Positions 1-9,656 of a stretch of DNA of 64,000 nucleotides are shown here, piece by piece. Below the pieces are notes generated by a model. The model was not told the origin of the DNA. It did no database searches and worked only from the letters and a program-made list of their open reading frames with translations. Both the position numbers and the translations under genes were made by a program. The DNA is from Salticus scenicus (taxonomy: Eukaryota; Arthropoda; Arachnida; Araneae; Salticidae): positions 1-64,000 of the forward strand of contig CAWVNO010001211.1 in the NCBI GenBank assembly GCA_963930645.1. Reading direction: 5' to 3'. How positions within the stretch are numbered: position 1 is the first letter of the stretch; every line of letters begins with the position of its first letter.

Positions 1-2
1 GA

Positions 3-14
3 TTGCGATCGCAA
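3..14. other. 12-bp perfect palindrome TTGCGATCGCAA (reference copy)
   Basis: This perfect dyad occurs once per monomer; the next copies are at 202-213 and 397-408, so spacing alternates 199 and 195 bp. The core is GCGATCGC, identical to the cyanobacterial HIP1 octamer. That match may be chance in a eukaryotic satellite. In six B monomers it is broken by one G-to-C change (GATTCCGATCGC) at 24831, 29559, 42167, 48075, 57137 and 60882. These belong to duplicated segments, so there are few independent losses. A symmetric site repeated at nucleosome spacing could bind a dimeric protein; that is inference. Confidence 0.85.
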
Positions 15-55
15 AGCTCTATTAGTTGCTTTGGAATCGACTTTTGAAAATGAGA

Positions 56-72
56 GGGCGTAAAATTCGCCC
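56..72 (+). other. Short GC hairpin in the A body (reference copy)
   Basis: GGGCG (56-60) pairs with CGCCC (68-72) around the 7-nt loop TAAAATT, followed by six A residues. It occurs only in A monomers. Array variants break pairs without compensation: the last C becomes A in units such as 7293, 15962, 21478, 23842 and 28962, and the fifth G becomes T in units such as 18720 and 21084. This argues against a selected RNA structure. The downstream run is A rather than T on this strand, so it is not a rho-independent terminator as read here. Confidence 0.5.
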
Positions 73-106
73 AAAAAATTTGGCGACGATATTGAGCACA
101 TGCCTT

Positions 107-170
107 CATAAAAGGGCTCTCCTGGCCAAATGGTTTAACTTTGGCAGGTCCCTGCTGTTCTGTTATGAAA
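107..170 (+). repeat. 64-bp core block shared identically by A and B (reference copy)
   Basis: Positions 107-170 in A and 302-365 in B are identical over 64 bp. The sequence diverges immediately outside (T106 against C301, G171 against C366). The block starts at CATAAAAGGG and ends at GTTATGAAA. It contains the imperfect inverted repeat at 121-148. It recurs in every monomer of the array with only scattered substitutions. Full identity next to strongly diverged segments points to gene conversion, recent mosaic formation, or constraint such as a protein-binding site; the sequence alone does not decide. Confidence 0.9.
121..148 (+). other. Imperfect inverted repeat in the 64-bp core (reference copy)
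   Basis: CCTGGCCAAA (121-130) is complementary to TTTGGCAGG (140-148) with one unpaired G in the left arm and a 9-nt loop, TGGTTTAAC. The B copy is at 316-343. Both monomers carry it unchanged, unlike the A hairpin. Scattered units carry arm or loop changes, for example CTGACC at 19826 and GGTATAAC at 32640, without visible compensation. It may act as a DNA cruciform or protein site, or be incidental. Confidence 0.5.
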
Positions 171-185
171 GTAGACTTCGTGGGG

Positions 186-238
186 CAGATTCTGGAAGTG
201 ATTGCGATCGCAAAGCTCTATTAGTTGCTTTGGAATCG
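186..238 (+). repeat. 53-bp palindrome-containing block shared identically by A and B (reference copy)
   Basis: The block starts at CAGATTCTGG and ends at GGAATCG, spanning the A-to-B junction. The same 53 bp span the B-to-A junction at 381-433. It is identical in both contexts and contains the 12-bp palindrome at 202-213. Both solitary A monomers in the window have the structure expected from exchange inside this block. Recurrent variants are CTA to CTG, CTA to CTAATA and GGAATCG to AGAATCG, plus loss of the palindrome in six B copies. Confidence 0.9.
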
Positions 239-394
239 GCTTTTGAAAAAAATTCTGTGAAAATCGCAAAAATTTTGGGTATCGAAATCGGGCAAAGTCT
301 CCATAAAAGGGCTCTCCTGGCCAAATGGTTTAACTTTGGCAGGTCCCTGCTGTTCTGTTATGAAACTAGAATATCTTTTGCAGATTCTGGAAGT
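200..394 (+). repeat. B monomer, reference copy (195 bp)
   Basis: This is the first B monomer, with the same block order as A: 39 nt shared (200-238), a B-specific body of 63 nt (239-301), the 64-bp shared block (302-365), a B-specific 15-nt linker (366-380) and 14 nt shared (381-394). The 4-bp length difference from A lies entirely in the body. The body is AT-rich with several A-tracts and lacks the A-monomer hairpin. At least 117 of its 195 positions are identical to A without gaps, so the two descend from one roughly 197-bp ancestor and later became a dimeric unit. Confidence 0.95.
239..301 (+). other. A-tract-rich body of the B monomer (reference copy)
   Basis: This B-specific stretch has A or A/T tracts centred near 249, 262, 271, 286 and 295, at intervals of about 9 to 15 bp. 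That is close to, but not regularly at, the DNA helical repeat. Such phased tracts are known to bend DNA, and curvature is common in satellites. The A body (40-106) has fewer tracts, near 48, 63 and 76. The curvature is inferred and not computed. Confidence 0.4.
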
Positions 395-1182
395 GATTGC
401 GATCGCAAAGCTCTATTAGTTGCTTTGGAATCGACTTTTGAAAATGAGAGGGCGTAAAATTCGCCCAAAAAATTTGGCGACGATATTGAGCACATACCTT
501 CATAAAAGGGCTCTCCTGGCCAAATGGTTTAACTTTGGCAGGTCCCTGCTGTTCTGTTATGAAAGTAGACTTCGTGGGGCAGATTCTGGAAGTGATTGCG
601 ATCGCAAAGCTCTATTAGTTGCTTTGGAATCGGCTTTTGAAAAAAATTCTGTGAAAATCGCAAAAATTTTGGGTATCGAAATCGGGCAAAGTCTCCATAA
701 AAGGGCTCTCCTGGCCAAATGGTTTAACTTTGGCAGGTCCCTGCTGTTCTGTTATGAAACTAGAATATCTTTTGCAGATTCTGGAAGTGATTGCGATCGC
801 AAAGCTCTATTAGTTGCTTTGGAATCGACTTTTGAAAATGAGAGGGCGTAAAATTCGCCCAAAAAATTTGGCGACGATATTGAGCACATGCCTTCATAAA
901 AGGGCTCTCCTGGCCAAATGGTTTAACTTTGGCAGGTCCCTGCTGTTCTGTTATGAAAGTAGACTTCGTGGGGCAGATTCTGGAAGTGATTGCGATCGCA
1001 AAGCTCTATTAGTTGCTTTGGAATCGGCTTTTGAAAAAAATTCTGTGAAAATCGCAAAAATTTTGGGTATCGAAATCGGGCAAAGTCTCCATAAAAGGGC
1101 TCTCCTGGCCAAATGGTTTAACTTTGGCAGGTCCCTGCTGTTCTGTTATGAAACTAGAATATCTTTTGCAGATTCTGGAAGT

Positions 1183-1381
1183 GATTGCGATCGCAAAGCT
1201 CTATTAGTTGCTTTGGAATCGACTTTTGAAAATGAGAGGGCGTAAAATTCGCCCAAAAAATTTGGCGACGATATTGAGCACATGCCTTCATAAAAGGGCT
1301 CTCCTGGCCAAATGGTTTAACTTTGGCAGGTCCCTGCTGTTCTGTTATGAAAGTAGACTTCGTGGGGCAGATTCTGGAAGT
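1183..1381 (+). repeat. Solitary A monomer 1 (B missing)
   Basis: Here an A monomer is followed directly by another A, giving a 199-bp step instead of 394. It has the A body and the A linker (GTAGACTTCGTGGGG) and runs through the shared 53-bp block straight into the next A body. That is the product expected from unequal exchange between the 53-bp block at an A-B junction and the one at a B-A junction. Exchange in the 64-bp core would have left a B linker instead. The junction block carries CTG rather than CTA. Confidence 0.93.
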
Positions 1382-4300
1382 GATTGCGATCGCAAAGCTC
1401 TGTTAGTTGCTTTGGAATCGACTTTTGAAAATGAGAGGGCGTAAAATTCGCCCAAAAAATTTGGCGACGATATTGAGCACATGCCCTCATAAAAGGGCTC
1501 TCCTGGCCAAATGGTTTAACTTTGGCAGGTCCCTGCTGTTCTGTTATGAAAGTAGACTTCGTGGGGCAGATTCTGGAAGTGATTGCGATCGCAAAGCTCT
1601 ATTAGTTGCTTTGGAATCGGCTTTTGAAAAAAATTCTGTGAAAATCGCAAAAATTTTGGGTATCGAAATCGGGCAAAGTCTCCATAAAAGGGCTCTCCTG
1701 GCCAAATGGTTTAACTTTGGCAGGTCCCTGCTGTTCTGTTATGAAACTAGAATATCTTTTGCAGATTCTGGAAGTGATTGCGATCGCAAAGCTCTATTAG
1801 TTGCTTTGGAATCGACTTTTGAAAATGAGAGGGCGTAAAATTCGCCCAAAAAATTTGGCGACGATATTGAGCACATGCCTTCATAAAAGGGCTCTCCTGG
1901 CCAAATGGTTTAACTTTGGCAGGTCCCTGCTGTTCTGTTATGAAAGTAGACTTCGTGGGGCAGATTCTGGAAGTGATTGCGATCGCAAAGCTCTATTAGT
2001 TGCTTTGGAATCGGCTTTTGAAAAAAATTCTGTGAAAATCGCAAAAATTTTGGGTATCGAAATCGGGCAAAGTCTCCATAAAAGGGCTCTCCTGGCCAAA
2101 TGGTTTAACTTTGGCAGGTCCCTGCTGTTCTGTTATGAAACTAGAATATCTTTTGCAGATTCTGGAAGTGATTGCGATCGCAAAGCTCTATTAGTTGCTT
2201 TGGAATCGACTTTTGAAAATGAGAGGGCGTAAAATTCGCCCAAAAAATTTGGCGACGATATTGAGCACATGCCTTCATAAAAGGGCTCTCCTGGCCAAAT
2301 GGTTTAACTTTGGCAGGTCCCTGCTGTTCTGTTATGAAAGTAGACTTCGTGGGGCAGATTCTGGAAGTGATTGCGATCGCAAAGCTCTATTAGTTGCTTT
2401 GGAATCGGCTTTTGAAAAAAATTCTGTGAAAATCGCAAAAATTTTGGGTATCGAAATCGGGCAAAGTCTCCATAAAAGGGCTCTCCTGGCCAAATGGTTT
2501 AACTTTGGCAGGTCCCTGCTGTTCTGTTATGAAACTAGAATATCTTTTGCAGATTCTGGAAGTGATTGCGATCGCAAAGCTCTATTAGTTGCTTTGGAAT
2601 CGACTTTTGAAAATGAGAGGGCGTAAAATTCGCCCAAAAAATTTGGCGACGATATTGAGCACATGCCTTCATAAAAGGGCTCTCCTGGCCAAATGGTTTA
2701 ACTTTGGCAGGTCCCTGCTGTTCTGTTATGAAAGTAGACTTCGTGGGGCAGATTCTGGAAGTGATTGCGATCGCAAAGCTCTATTAGTTGCTTTGGAATC
2801 GGCTTTTGAAAAAAATTCTGTGAAAATCGCAAAAATTTTGGGTATCGAAATCGGGCAAAGTCTCCATAAAAGGGCTCTCCTGGCCAAATGGTTTAACTTT
2901 GGCAGGTCCCTGCTGTTCTGTTATGAAACTAGAATATATTTTGCAGATTCTGGAAGTGATTGCGATCGCAAAGCTCTATTAGTTGCTTTGGAATCGACTT
3001 TTGAAAATGAGAGGGCGTAAAATTCGCCCAAAAAATTTGGCGACGATATTGAGCACATGCCTTCATAAAAGGGCTCTCCTGGCCAAATGGTTTAACTTTG
3101 GCAGGTCCCTGCTGTTCTGTTATGAAAGTAGACTTCGTGGGGCAGATTCTGGAAGTGATTGCGATCGCAAAGCTCTATTAGTTGCTTTGGAATCGGCTTT
3201 TGAAAAAAATTCTGTGAAAATCGCAAAAATTTTGGGTATCGAAATCGGGCAAAGTCTCCATAAAAGGGCTCTCCTGGCCAAATGGTTTAACTTTGGCAGG
3301 TCCCTGCTGTTCTGTTATGAAACTAGAATATCTTTTGCAGATTCTGGAAGTGATTGCGATCGCAAAGCTCTATTAGTTGCTTTGGAATCGACTTTTGAAA
3401 ATGAGAGGGCGTAAAATTCGCCCAAAAAATTTGGCGACGATATTGAGCACATGCCTTCATAAAAGGGCTCTCCTGGCCAAATGGTTTAACTTTGGCAGGT
3501 CCCTGCTGTTCTGTTATGAAAGTAGACTTCGTGGGGCAGATTCTGGAAGTGATTGCGATCGCAAAGCTCTATTAGTTGCTTTGGAATCGGCTTTTGAAAA
3601 AAATTCTGTGAAAATCGCAAAAATTTTGGGTATCGAAATCGGGCAAAGTCTCCATAAAAGGGCTCTCCTGGCCAAATGGTTTAACTTTGGCAGGTCCCTG
3701 CTGTTCTGTTATGAAACTAGAATATCTTTTGCAGATTCTGGAAGTGATTGCGATCGCAAAGCTCTATTAGTTGCTTTGGAATCGACTTTTGAAAATGAGA
3801 GGGCGTAAAATTCGCCCAAAAAATTTGGCGACGATATTGAGCACATGCCTTCATAAAAGGGCTCTCCTGGCCAAATGGTTTAACTTTGGCAGGTCCCTGC
3901 TGTTCTGTTATGAAAGTAGACTTCGTGGGGCAGATTCTGGAAGTGATTGCGATCGCAAAGCTCTATTAGTTGCTTTGGAATCGGCTTTTGAAAAAAATTC
4001 TGTGAAAATCGCAAAAATTTTGGGTATCGAAATCGGGCAAAGTCTCCATAAAAGGGCTCTCCTGGCCAAATGGTTTAACTTTGGCAGGTCCCTGCTGTTC
4101 TGTTATGAAACTAGAATATCTTTTGCAGATTCTGGAAGTGATTGCGATCGCAAAGCTCTATTAGTTGCTTTGGAATCGACTTTTGAAAATGAGAGGGCGT
4201 AAAATTCGCCCAAAAAATTTGGCGACGATATTGAGCACATGCCTTCATAAAAGGGCTCTCCTGGCCAAATGGTTTAACTTTTGCAGGTCCCTGCTGTTCT

Positions 4301-5321
4301 GTTATGAAAGTAGACTTCGTGGGGCAGATTCTGGAAGTGATTGCGATCGCAAAGCTCTATTAGTTGCTTTGGAATCGGCTTTTGAAAAAAATTCTGTGAA
4401 AATCGCAAAAAGTTTGGGTATCGAAATCGGGCAAAGTCTCCATAAAAGGGCTCTCCTGGCCAAATGGTTTAACTTTGGCAGGTCCCTGCTGTTCTGTTAT
4501 GAAACTAGAATATCTTTTGCAGATTCTGGAAGTGATTGCGATCGCAAAGCTCTATTAGTTGCTTTGGAATCGACTTTTGAAAATGAGAGGGCGTAAAATT
4601 CGCCCAAAAAATTTGGCGACGATATTGAGCACATGCCTTCATAAAAGGGCTCTCCTGGCCAAATGGTTTAACTTTGGCAGGTCCCTGCTGTTCTGTTATG
4701 AAAGTAGACTTCGTGGGGCAGATTCTGGAAGTGATTGCGATCGCAAAGCTCTATTAGTTGCTTTGGAATCGGCTTTTGAAAAAAATTCTGTGAAAATCGC
4801 AAAAATTTTGGGTATCGAAATCGGGCAAAGTCTCCATAAAAGGGCTCTCCTGGCCAAATGGTTTAACTTTGGCAGGTCCCTGCTGTTCTGTTTTGAAACT
4901 AGAATATCTTTTGCAGATTCTGGAAGTGATTGCGATCGCAAAGCTCTATTAGTTGCTTTGGAATCGACTTTTGAAAATGAGAGGGCGTAAAATTCGCCCA
5001 AAAAATTTGGCGACGATATTGAGCACATGCCTTCATAAAAGGGCTCTCCTGGCCAAATGGTTTAACTTTGGCAGGTCCCTGCTGTTCTGTTATGAAAGTA
5101 GACTTCGTGGGGCAGATTCTGGAAGTGATTGCGATCGCAAAGCTCTGTTAGTTGCTTTGGAATCGGCTTTTGAAAAAAATTCTGTGAAAATCGCAAAAAT
5201 TTTGGGTATCGAAATCGGGCAAAGTCTCCATAAAAGGGCTCTCCTGGCCAAATGGTTTAACTTTGGCAGGTCCCTTCTGTTCTGTTATGAAACTAGAATA
5301 TCTTTTGCAGATTCTGGAAGT

Positions 5322-7686
5322 GATTGCGATCGCAAAGCTCTATTAGTTGCTTTAGAATCGACTTTTGAAAATGAGAGGGCGTAAAATTCGCCCAAAAAAT
5401 TTGGCGACGATATTGAGCACATGCCTTCATAAAAGGGCTCTCCTGGCCAAATGGTTTAACTTTGGCAGGTCCCTGCTGTTCTGTTATGAAAGTAGACTTC
5501 GTGGGGCAGATTCTGGAAGTGATTGCGATCGCAAAGCTCTATTAGTTGCTTTGGAATCGGCTTTTGAAAAAAATTCTGTGAAAATCGCAAAAATTTTGGG
5601 TATCGAAATCGGGCAAAGTCTCCATAAAAGGGCTCTCCTGGCCAAATGGTTTAACTTTGGCAGGTCCCTGCTGTTCTGTTTTGAAACTAGAATATCTTTT
5701 GCAGATTCTGGAAGTGATTGCGATCGCAAAGCTCTATTAGTTGCTTTGGAATCGACTTTTGAAAATGAGAGGGCGTAAAATTCGCCCAAAAAATTTGGCG
5801 ACGATATTGAGCACATGCCTTCATAAAAGGGCTCTCCTGGCCAAATGGTTTAACTTTGGCAGGTCCCTGCTGTTCTGTTATGAAAGTAGACTTCGTGGGG
5901 CAGATTCTGGAAGTGATTGCGATCGCAAAGCTCTGTTAGTTGCTTTGGAATCGGCTTTTGAAAAAAATTCTGTGAAAATCGCAAAAATTTTGGGTATCGA
6001 AATCGGGCAAAGTCTCCATAAAAGGGCTCTCCTGGCCAAATGGTTTAACTTTGGCAGGTCCCTTCTGTTCTGTTATGAAACTAGAATATCTTTTGCAGAT
6101 TCTGGAAGTGATTGCGATCGCAAAGCTCTATTAGTTGCTTTGGAATCGACTTTTGAAAATGAGAGGGCGTAAAATTCGCCCAAAAAATTTGGCGACGATA
6201 TTGAGCACATGCCTTCATAAAAGGGCTCTCCTGGCCAAATGGTTTAACTTTGGCAGGTCCCTGCTGTTCTGTTATGAAAGTAGACTTCGTGGGGCAGATT
6301 CTGGAAGTGATTGCGATCGCAAAGCTCTATTAGTTGCTTTGGAATCGGCTTTTGAAAAAAATTCTGTGAAAATCGCAAAAATTTTGGGTATCGAAATCGG
6401 GCAAAGTCTCCATAAAAGGGCTCTCCTGGCCAAATGGTTTAACTTTGGCAGGTCCCTGCTGTTCTGTTATGAAACTAGAATATCTTTTGCAGATTCTGGA
6501 AGTGATTGCGATCGCAAAGCTCTATTAGTTGCTTTGGAATCGACTTTTGAAAATCAGAGGGCGTAAAATTCGCCCAAAAAATTTGGTGACGATATTGAGC
6601 ACATGCCTTCATAAAAGGGCTCTCCTGGCCAAATGGTTTAACTTTGGCAGGTCCCTGCTGTTCTGTTATGAAAGTAGACTTCGTGGGGGCAGATTCTGGA
6701 AGTGATTGCGATCGCAAAGCTCTATTAGTTGCTTTGGAATCGGCTTTTGAAAAAAATTCTGTGAAAATCGCAAAAATTTTGGGTATCGAAATCGGGCAAA
6801 GTCTCCATAAAAGGGCTCTCCTGGCCAAATGGTTTAACTTTGGCAGGTCCCTGCTGTTCTGTTATGAAACTAGAATATCTTTTGCAGATTCTGGAAGTGA
6901 TTGCGATCGCAAAGTTCTATTAGTTGCTTTGGAATCGACTTTTGAAAATGAGAGGGCGTAAAATTCGCCCAAAAAATTTGGCGACGATATTGAGCACATG
7001 CCTTCATAAAAGGGCTCTCCTGGCCAAATGGTTTAACTTTGGCAGGTCCCTGCTGTTCTGTTATGAAAGTAGACTTCGTGGGGCAGATTCTGGAAGTGAT
7101 TGCGATCGCAAAGCTCTAATAGTTGCTTTGGAATCGGCTTTTGAAAAAAATTCTGTGAAAATCGCAAAAATTTTGGGTATCGAAATCGGGCAAAGTCTCC
7201 ATAAAAGGGCTCTCCTGGCCAAATGGTTTAACTTTGGCAGGTCCCTGCTGTTCTGTTTTGAAACTAGAATATCTTTTGCAGATTCTGGAAGTGATTGCGA
7301 TCGCAAAGCTCTATTAGTTGCTTTGGAATCGACTTTTGAAAATGAGAGGGCGTAAAATTCGCCAAAAAAATTTGGCGACGATATTGAGCACATGCCTTCA
7401 TAAAAGGGCTCTCCTGGCCAAATGGTTTAACTTTGGCAGGTCCCTGCTGTTCTGTTATGAAAGTAGACTTCGTGGGGCAGATTCTGGAAGTGATTGCGAT
7501 CGCAAAGCTCTATTAGTTGCTTTGGAATCGGCTTTTGAAAAAAATTCTGTGAAAATCGCAAAAATTTTGGGTATCGAAATCGGGCAAAGTCTCCATAAAA
7601 GGGCTCTCCTGGCCAAATGGTTTAACTTTGGCAGGTCCCTGCTGTTCTGTTATGAAACTAGAATATCTTTTGCAGATTCTGGAAGT
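5322..7686 (+). repeat. 6-dimer higher-order haplotype, copy 1
   Basis: These six consecutive dimers carry a reproducible variant series. Dimer 1 has GTTTTGAAAC in the B part. Dimer 2 has CTG for CTA and CCCTTCTG. Dimer 4 has AATCAGAGG and GGTGACG. Dimer 5 has AAAGTTC and CTAATAG. Dimer 6 has GCCAAAAAAAT. The same order recurs at 13991, 19508, 21872 and, without the dimer-6 mark, 34478. This copy has the 1-bp insertion in dimer 4. Confidence 0.85.
6504..6898 (+). repeat. 395-bp dimer with a 1-bp insertion
   Basis: The A linker reads CGTGGGGGCAG, with five G residues instead of four near 6684. The dimer also carries AATCAGAGG (about 6552) and GGTGACG (about 6586). The same insertion with the same companions recurs at 15173-15567, so one mutation was copied by segmental duplication. 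It is the fourth dimer of a 6-dimer haplotype copy; the homologous dimers at 20690, 23054 and 35660 lack the extra G. Confidence 0.9.
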
Positions 7687-9656
7687 GATTGCGATCGCAA
7701 AGCTCTATTAGTTGCTTTGGAATCGACTTTTGAAAATGAGAGGGCGTAAAATTCGCCCAAAAAATTTGGCGACGATATTGAGCACATGCCTTCATAAAAG
7801 GGCTCTCCTGGCCAAATGGTTTAACTTTGGCAGGTCCCTGCTGTTCTGTTATGAAAGTAGACTTCGTGGGGCAGATTCTGGAAGTGATTGCGATCGCAAA
7901 GCTCTATTAGTTGCTTTGGAATCGGCTTTTGAAAAAAATTCTGTGAAAATCGCAAAAATTTTGGGTATCGAAATCGGGCAAAGTCTCCATAAAAGGGCTC
8001 TCCTGGCCAAATGGTTTAACTTTGGCAGGTCCCTGCTGTTCTGTTATGAAACTAGAATATCTTTTGCAGATTCTGGAAGTGATTGCGATCGCAAAGCTCT
8101 ATTAGTTGCTTTGGAATCGACTTTTGAAAATGAGAGGGCGTAAAATTCGCCCAAAAAATTTGGCGACGATATTGAGCACATGCCTTCATAAAAGGGCTCT
8201 CCTGGCCAAATGGTTTAACTTTGGCAGGTCCCTGCTGTTCTGTTATGAAAGTAGACTTCGTGGGGCAGATTCTGGAAGTGATTGCGATCGCAAAGCTCTA
8301 TTAGTTGCTTTGGAATCGGCTTTTGAAAAAAATTCTGTGAAAATCGCAAAAATTTTGGGTATCGAAATCGGGCAAAGTCTCCATAAAAGGGCTCTCCTGG
8401 CCAAATGGTTTAACTTTGGCAGGTCCCTGCTGTTCTGTTATGAAACTAGAATATCTTTTGCAGATTCTGGAAGTGATTGCGATCGCAAAGCTCTATTAGT
8501 TGCTTTGGAATCGACTTTTGAAAATGAGAGGGCGTAAAATTCGCCCAAAAAATTTGGCGACGATATTGAGCACATGCCTTCATAAAAGGGCTCTCCTGGC
8601 CAAATGGTTTAACTTTGGCAGGTCCCTGCTGTTCTGTTATGAAAGTAGACTTCGTGGGGCAGATTCTGGAAGTGATTGCGATCGCAAAGCTCTATTAGTT
8701 GCTTTGGAATCGGCTTTTGAAAAAAATTCTGTGAAAATCGCAAAAATTTTGGGTATCGAAATCGGGCAAAGTCTCCATAAAAGGGCTCTCCTGGCCAAAT
8801 GGTTTAACTTTGGCAGGTCCCTGCTGTTCTGTTATGAAACTAGAATATATTTTGCAGATTCTGGAAGTGATTGCGATCGCAAAGCTCTATTAGTTGCTTT
8901 GGAATCGACTTTTGAAAATGAGAGGGCGTAAAATTCGCCCAAAAAATTTGGCGACGATATTGAGCACATGCCTTCATAAAAGGGCTCTCCTGGCCAAATG
9001 GTTTAACTTTGGCAGGTCCCTGCTGTTCTGTTATGAAAGTAGACTTCGTGGGGCAGATTCTGGAAGTGATTGCGATCGCAAAGCTCTATTAGTTGCTTTG
9101 GAATCGGCTTTTGAAAAAAATTCTGTGAAAATCGCAAAAATTTTGGGTATCGAAATCGGGCAAAGTCTCCATAAAAGGGCTCTCCTGGCCAAATGGTTTA
9201 ACTTTGGCAGGTCCCTGCTGTTCTGTTATGAAACTAGAATATCTTTTGCAGATTCTGGAAGTGATTGCGATCGCAAAGCTCTATTAGTTGCTTTGGAATC
9301 GACTTTTGAAAATGAGAGGGCGTAAAATTCGCCCAAAAAATTTGGCGACGATATTGAGCACATGCCTTCATAAAAGGGCTCTCCTGGCCAAATGGTTTAA
9401 CTTTGGCAGGTCCCTGCTGTTCTGTTATGAAAGTAGACTTCGTGGGGCAGATTCTGGAAGTGATTGCGATCGCAAAGCTCTATTAGTTGCTTTGGAATCG
9501 GCTTTTGAAAAAAATTCTGTGAAAATCGCAAAAATTTTGGGTATCGAAATCGGGCAAAGTCTCCATAAAAGGGCTCTCCTGGCCAAATGGTTTAACTTTG
9601 GCAGGTCCCTGCTGTTCTGTTATGAAACTAGAATATCTTTTGCAGATTCTGGAAGT

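Larger units (their letters stand above)
1..199 (+). repeat. A monomer, reference copy (199 bp)
   Basis: This is the first A monomer, taken to begin at GATTGCGATCGC. In order it holds the right part of the 53-bp block shared with B (1-39), an A-specific body of 67 nt (40-106), the 64-bp shared block (107-170), an A-specific 15-nt linker (171-185) and the left 14 nt of the next 53-bp block (186-199). GC is about 44% by hand count. The body contains a GC-paired hairpin (56-72) followed by A-tracts. The monomer start is a convention; the true boundaries of the ancestral unit are not visible. Confidence 0.95.
1..4139 (+). repeat. Near-canonical stretch
   Basis: The dimers here are almost identical to the consensus. 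I see only isolated changes, such as CACATACC near 495, CTG near 1401, GCCCTCAT near 1484 and ATATATTTT near 2935, plus the solitary A at 1183. Similar clean stretches lie at 7687-11626 and 16356-18325. They contain nothing but the repeat. Confidence 0.8.

Noticed and set aside
3..14. Cyanobacterial origin on the strength of the HIP1 octamer alone
   Set aside because: In a tandem array all copies descend from one chance occurrence, so abundance here carries no statistical weight. Array size and dimeric organisation fit eukaryotic satellite DNA better. Kept as a minority alternative.
56..81. Intrinsic terminator at the A-body hairpin
   Set aside because: The stem has only 5 pairs and is followed by A residues on the plus strand. 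On the minus strand the downstream sequence is TCTCATTTTC rather than a U-run. Variants break the stem without compensation.
280..296. CENP-B box candidate around CGAAATCGGG
   Set aside because: CGGG is present in the B body, but the required TTCG at the fixed upstream spacing is not, on either strand. No full CENP-B box is found in A or B.
1..394. Hammerhead or other self-cleaving ribozyme in the repeat
   Set aside because: I looked for the CUGANGA and GAAA hammerhead core on both strands. GAAA is common but the CUGANGA element is absent. Other ribozyme classes were not recognisable by eye.
1..394. tRNA, 5S rRNA or other tandem RNA gene repeat
   Set aside because: No cloverleaf, no B-box-like GGTTCGANTCC and no 5S internal control region are seen in either monomer.
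200..394. Trypanosoma cruzi 195-bp satellite, because B is 195 bp
   Set aside because: Only the length agrees. The sequence does not resemble what I recall of that satellite, and here the unit alternates with a 199-bp partner.
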